From contig JACZTW010000196.1 in NCBI GenBank assembly GCA_022573485.1, forward strand, positions 1 through 7,611: a stretch of DNA of 7,611 nt, in the 5' to 3' direction. A program made the position numbers and the translations under genes. Shown piece after piece: positions 5,100-7,611 of the stretch (position 1 is its first letter; every line of letters starts with the position of its first letter). The notes below the pieces were generated by a model. That model ran no database searches. It was not told the DNA's origin and saw only the letters and a list, made by a program, of their open reading frames with translations. Origin of the DNA: Planctomycetota bacterium (lineage in GTDB: Bacteria > Planctomycetota > Phycisphaerae > UBA1845 > CAIVHJ01).

Positions 5100-6743
5100 A
5101 TGGGATCGATAACTCAAATTGATGTGTTGATCGTCAATCCGCCATCGCCCGATGGTCACATCTACATCCGTGACATCTGTCGCTGGGGTCGTAAGAGCCG
5201 TGAGCGGATCATTTGGCCACAGACCTCATTGGCATACATCGCAGCCATGGTCCCGGACGATATGTCAGTCGAGATCATCGACGCCATCGCAGAAGAAATG
5301 AGCTGCGCTGAGTTTGAGAAGGCGATTCGAGAGAAGCATCCTGGGTTTTACGTCAGCTACGTTACCGGAACAACCTTCGATGTGGACGCACGCGGCATCA
5401 AGATGGCCAAGGAAGTCGGCGCTTTTACGATCGCTGTAGGCACCCACCCTTCGGCCGTGCCGAAGAATACACTCGATTTGATTCCCGAGCTGGACATGGT
5501 AATCCGTCATGAGCCGGAGTTCACTTTCCGTGACGTCCTGGATCGGGTTCGCGAAGGAAGATCCCTGGAGGGCTGTCTCGGTACGGCCATTCGACATAAC
5601 GGCGATATAGTCGTGCATGAGGACCGGCCTCTAGTGGAGCACCTGGATGAACTGCCGATCCCAAAGCAGCACCTGTTGCCGCTGGATAAATACAGGATGC
5701 CGTTCATCGGCAAGCGATATGTGTGGCTGCTGACTAACCGTGGTTGCCCTTATCGCTGCACCTACTGCTTTGAAGGGGTGGTCTGGGGCAGTTCAGTCCG
5801 CTATCGCTCGGCGGAGAGCATCATTGAAGAGATCGAGTACCTTGCCGAGCATGATGTGCATAAGGTGGTCTTTCTGGCTGACCTCTTCACGTACGACCGT
5901 AACGGCGTTATGAAGATGTGCGACCTGATCATCGAGAGGGGGATCAAGCTCAAATGGGCCTGCAACAGCCGCGTCGATACCATCGACGAGGAAATGGCCC
6001 GCAAGATGAAACAGGCGGGTTGCTGGCTGGTCGCCATGGGTATCGAGAGCGGTTCCCAGAAAGTCCTCGATGCCTGCAAGAAGGACGCCAAGGTCGAAGA
6101 CGCCGTCGAGACGGTCGGGATGCTCGACAGGGTCGGGATCAAGACCTGGGGCTATTTCATAATCGGCTTGCCCGAAGAGACCGAGGAAACCATGCGGGAG
6201 ACGATCGATTTTGCGAAGAACCTTCCGCTGGACATCGCCCTGTTTCATGTCGCCGTGCCATACGCCGGGACCGACTTCTATTTCCAAGCTGTCGCCAACG
6301 GCTGGCTCGATACGAGTGACTGGTCGCACTTTGATATGAATGACGCGGTCGTAATGCACTATGACGAACTGTCCGCCGACAAGATTCTCGCCGGCACCAA
6401 GCGGGCGTTCCGCGAATTCTACTTCAGGCCGAAGCAAGTCTGGCGCTTGACGCGTATGATGGCCGGTGGTGGCGACATCGCGATGATTTGGGATATCTGC
6501 AAAGGCCTTCTCTCCTGGATTTGGCGGAAGAAAGAAGACCGCGTCGCCGCTGAGGCGACGAACGCCGCCTTGCCAGAGGGCAAAGAGCGAATTCGACTCG
6601 ATCCAGAGCTGGCCCGGGGCGCCCTGCACAACGCCACCGCCGTTGTCGAAGCACCGCGTACGAACTTGAAGACCGGCAAGCACTCTCACAAGAGTTACGT
6701 CCAACTCCAAACGCGCAACGCTGGTGTTTCTGGTAGCGAGTAA
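5100..6743 (+). CDS. Radical SAM protein with N-terminal B12-binding-like domain (BchE-type class)
   Basis: The 547-residue protein has the layout of cobalamin-dependent (class B type) radical SAM enzymes, which catalyse methylations at unreactive carbons, ring formations or oxidative cyclisations. Residues about 8-180 form the Rossmann-like cobalamin-binding domain: VLIVNPPSPDG at the start, WPQTSLAYIAAM at 39-50, and AVGTHPSAVPKNTL at 112-125, equivalent to the usual GGxHxTxxPEE segment. The DxHxxG cobalamin-ligand motif is not evident, as in many class members, so B12 use is unproved. The radical SAM core begins with GCPYRCTYC; C216, C220 and C223 form CxxxCxxC for the 4Fe-4S cluster. GIESGSQKVLD (314-324) and YFIIGLPEET (352-361) are the SAM-binding and late-barrel motifs. 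After about residue 425 comes a helical tail with an amphipathic or hydrophobic WDICKGLLSWIW stretch, then a charged low-complexity end, possibly for membrane association. The substrate is unknown; adjacency to the carbamoyltransferase suggests action on the same glycan, lipid or metabolite. Confidence 0.9.
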   Translation: MGSITQIDVLIVNPPSPDGHIYIRDICRWGRKSRERIIWPQTSLAYIAAMVPDDMSVEIIDAIAEEMSCAEFEKAIREKHPGFYVSYVTGTTFDVDARGIKMAKEVGAFTIAVGTHPSAVPKNTLDLIPELDMVIRHEPEFTFRDVLDRVREGRSLEGCLGTAIRHNGDIVVHEDRPLVEHLDELPIPKQHLLPLDKYRMPFIGKRYVWLLTNRGCPYRCTYCFEGVVWGSSVRYRSAESIIEEIEYLAEHDVHKVVFLADLFTYDRNGVMKMCDLIIERGIKLKWACNSRVDTIDEEMARKMKQAGCWLVAMGIESGSQKVLDACKKDAKVEDAVETVGMLDRVGIKTWGYFIIGLPEETEETMRETIDFAKNLPLDIALFHVAVPYAGTDFYFQAVANGWLDTSDWSHFDMNDAVVMHYDELSADKILAGTKRAFREFYFRPKQVWRLTRMMAGGGDIAMIWDICKGLLSWIWRKKEDRVAAEATNAALPEGKERIRLDPELARGALHNATAVVEAPRTNLKTGKHSHKSYVQLQTRNAGVSGSE

Positions 6744-6935
6744 GTGCATCGCTGAACTGCAACCGCCATCCCCCTCATCGCCGTCGGGCATGGCGCCCAT
6801 CTATATCAAGGCTGACACGCCCAAGCGACAAGAAAAGCCGGGGGCTAAGAAAAGGCACACCGGCGTTCGGCTGAAATCCTCGGCCACCACTTACAAACCA
6901 AGCTCACATTAGGCGGCTGGGCGATTTAGGTGTTT
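6744..6935. other. Non-coding gap before the membrane protein gene
   Basis: I see no supported gene in these 192 bases. Small inverted repeats exist (GGGC/GCCC around 6786-6798 and AGCC/GGCT at 6836-6846), but both are short and lack a T-tract, so neither is a convincing terminator. A 62-codon frame (6724-6912, GTG start) crosses the region without a ribosome-binding site or recognisable protein features and is probably chance. Confidence 0.45.
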
Positions 6936-7611
6936 ATGATGAGTCCTGGCGTACCCTCCGCTTCCAGCAACTCACGGGTAGTGCTGCTGGCGTCGCTTGC
7001 ACTTTACGCTGCGCTCGGCGTGGCGTTTATCGCGGTCGCACGCCACCTCATCGGCCCGGACGGCATCGCTTACATCCGCATTGCCGGCTACTACCTGGAA
7101 GGAGACCTGGATCTCGCCGTTGCCTTCCATTGGGGGCCGCTGCTGTCGTGGCTGCTGGTGCCCTGCCTTGCCATCGGGGCCAATGGGATTCTGGCGATCA
7201 AGGTCATCAACCTGATCGCCGGCGGGCTCGTCCTCGTCGGCGTCCACCGCCTCCGAATCTCGGTGGGTCTGACCGGATCACTGTCCACCGCCGTACAGCT
7301 CGCGGCGGCTCTGCTGGTCAGTCCCTGGGTTCCCTACACTACGCCTGATCTCCTTCTTGCCGGGTTGCTGACGCTTTACTTTGCCGAGTCCTACCGGGCT
7401 TGCGTGTCGCCCTCAGTGGCGGCCGTTGTTCGTGTGGGTTTGCTCGGCGGGCTGGCAGGACTCGCGAAGCCCTACGGGTTGCCGTTTTTTGCGGCCCATT
7501 TCACGGTCATGCTTTTGCTTTTCGATCGCGGACCATTGAGGGCGCGCGCGACGCGATTGCTGACTGGTGTGGCCTGTTTCGCGCTATTGATGGGACCCTG
7601 GGTAGTCCTTG
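6936..7611 (+). CDS. Multi-pass membrane protein resembling GT-C (GT39/PMT-like) glycosyltransferases, 3' end beyond the window
   Basis: An open frame of 225 codons without a stop runs to the window edge, so only the N-terminal part is present. It starts with ATGATG (6936 or 6939) behind a weak AGGTG. The translation is rich in hydrophobic helices: about 15-37, 68-104 (probably two), 115-130, 136-152, 160-176, 182-197 and 206-225. GT-C features are visible: an acidic residue in the first extracytoplasmic loop within GPDGIAYIRIAGYYLEGD (D42), a downstream HWGPLLSWLLVP (65-76), TPDLLLAGLLTLYF (136-149) and GGLAGLAKPYGLPFF (171-185), which resembles the GLxxLxRPxG segment of this group. Such proteins usually transfer a sugar from a polyprenyl-phosphate donor on the outer face of the inner membrane, to lipid A, a protein or a growing glycan. 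That role fits the locus. A non-enzymatic or different polytopic transporter is less likely but possible while the C-terminal half is missing. Confidence 0.8.
   Translation, partial: MMSPGVPSASSNSRVVLLASLALYAALGVAFIAVARHLIGPDGIAYIRIAGYYLEGDLDLAVAFHWGPLLSWLLVPCLAIGANGILAIKVINLIAGGLVLVGVHRLRISVGLTGSLSTAVQLAAALLVSPWVPYTTPDLLLAGLLTLYFAESYRACVSPSVAAVVRVGLLGGLAGLAKPYGLPFFAAHFTVMLLLFDRGPLRARATRLLTGVACFALLMGPWVVL

Noticed and set aside
5793..6800. 335-codon minus-strand frame opposite the radical SAM gene
   Set aside because: It is a shadow of a gene with an intact CxxxCxxC motif and strong ribosome-binding site, and it has no motifs of its own.
6724..6912. Small 62-codon plus-strand frame across the radical SAM stop
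   Set aside because: It starts with GTG inside the preceding gene, has no Shine-Dalgarno sequence, and has a low-complexity Pro/Ser/Lys composition; it is not a plausible frameshifted continuation either.

Overview
The window reads as part of a cell-surface polysaccharide or LPS-core locus from a GC-rich bacterium. ADP-heptose genes point to a Gram-negative-type envelope. The general style (mixed high-GC codon use, short repeat-bearing intergenic stretches, a carbamoyltransferase beside a B12-type radical SAM protein) would suit a planctomycete or relative, but nothing seen fixes the taxon. All six credible genes lie on the + strand, and no RNA gene, CRISPR array or transposase was seen.

Layout: (1) Positions 1-49 hold an array of six 7-bp repeats, ending three bases before the first start codon. 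(2) Positions 50-2117 hold hldE (bifunctional heptose-7-phosphate kinase / heptose-1-phosphate adenylyltransferase) and gmhA (sedoheptulose-7-phosphate isomerase). They are ten bases apart, and the gmhA ribosome-binding site overlaps the hldE stop. (3) The same heptamer recurs in inverted orientation at 2101-2131, where it encodes the last residues and stop of gmhA and fills the gap to the next gene. (4) Positions 2143-3144 hold an NAD-dependent extended-SDR sugar-nucleotide epimerase/dehydratase. (5) A 171-bp gap carries three small inverted repeats. (6) Positions 3316-5079 hold a NodU/CmcH-type O-carbamoyltransferase, and 5100-6743 a radical SAM protein with an N-terminal cobalamin-binding-like domain; both have near-perfect Shine-Dalgarno sequences. 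(7) After a 192-bp gap, a multi-pass membrane protein resembling GT-C (GT39/PMT-like) glycosyltransferases starts at 6936 and runs off the window end.

Working model (inference): GmhA and HldE make the activated heptose. The GmhB phosphatase and a clear HldD epimerase are not in the window. The SDR enzyme makes or remodels a nucleotide sugar, the carbamoyltransferase O-carbamoylates a sugar (carbamoylated heptose is known from the Pseudomonas aeruginosa LPS core), the radical SAM enzyme makes a further change such as C-methylation or rearrangement, and the membrane glycosyltransferase uses a polyprenyl-linked sugar donor outside the inner membrane. The most unusual features are the paired, inverted heptamer arrays bracketing the hldE-gmhA block and the juxtaposition of heptose, carbamoyl and radical SAM functions.
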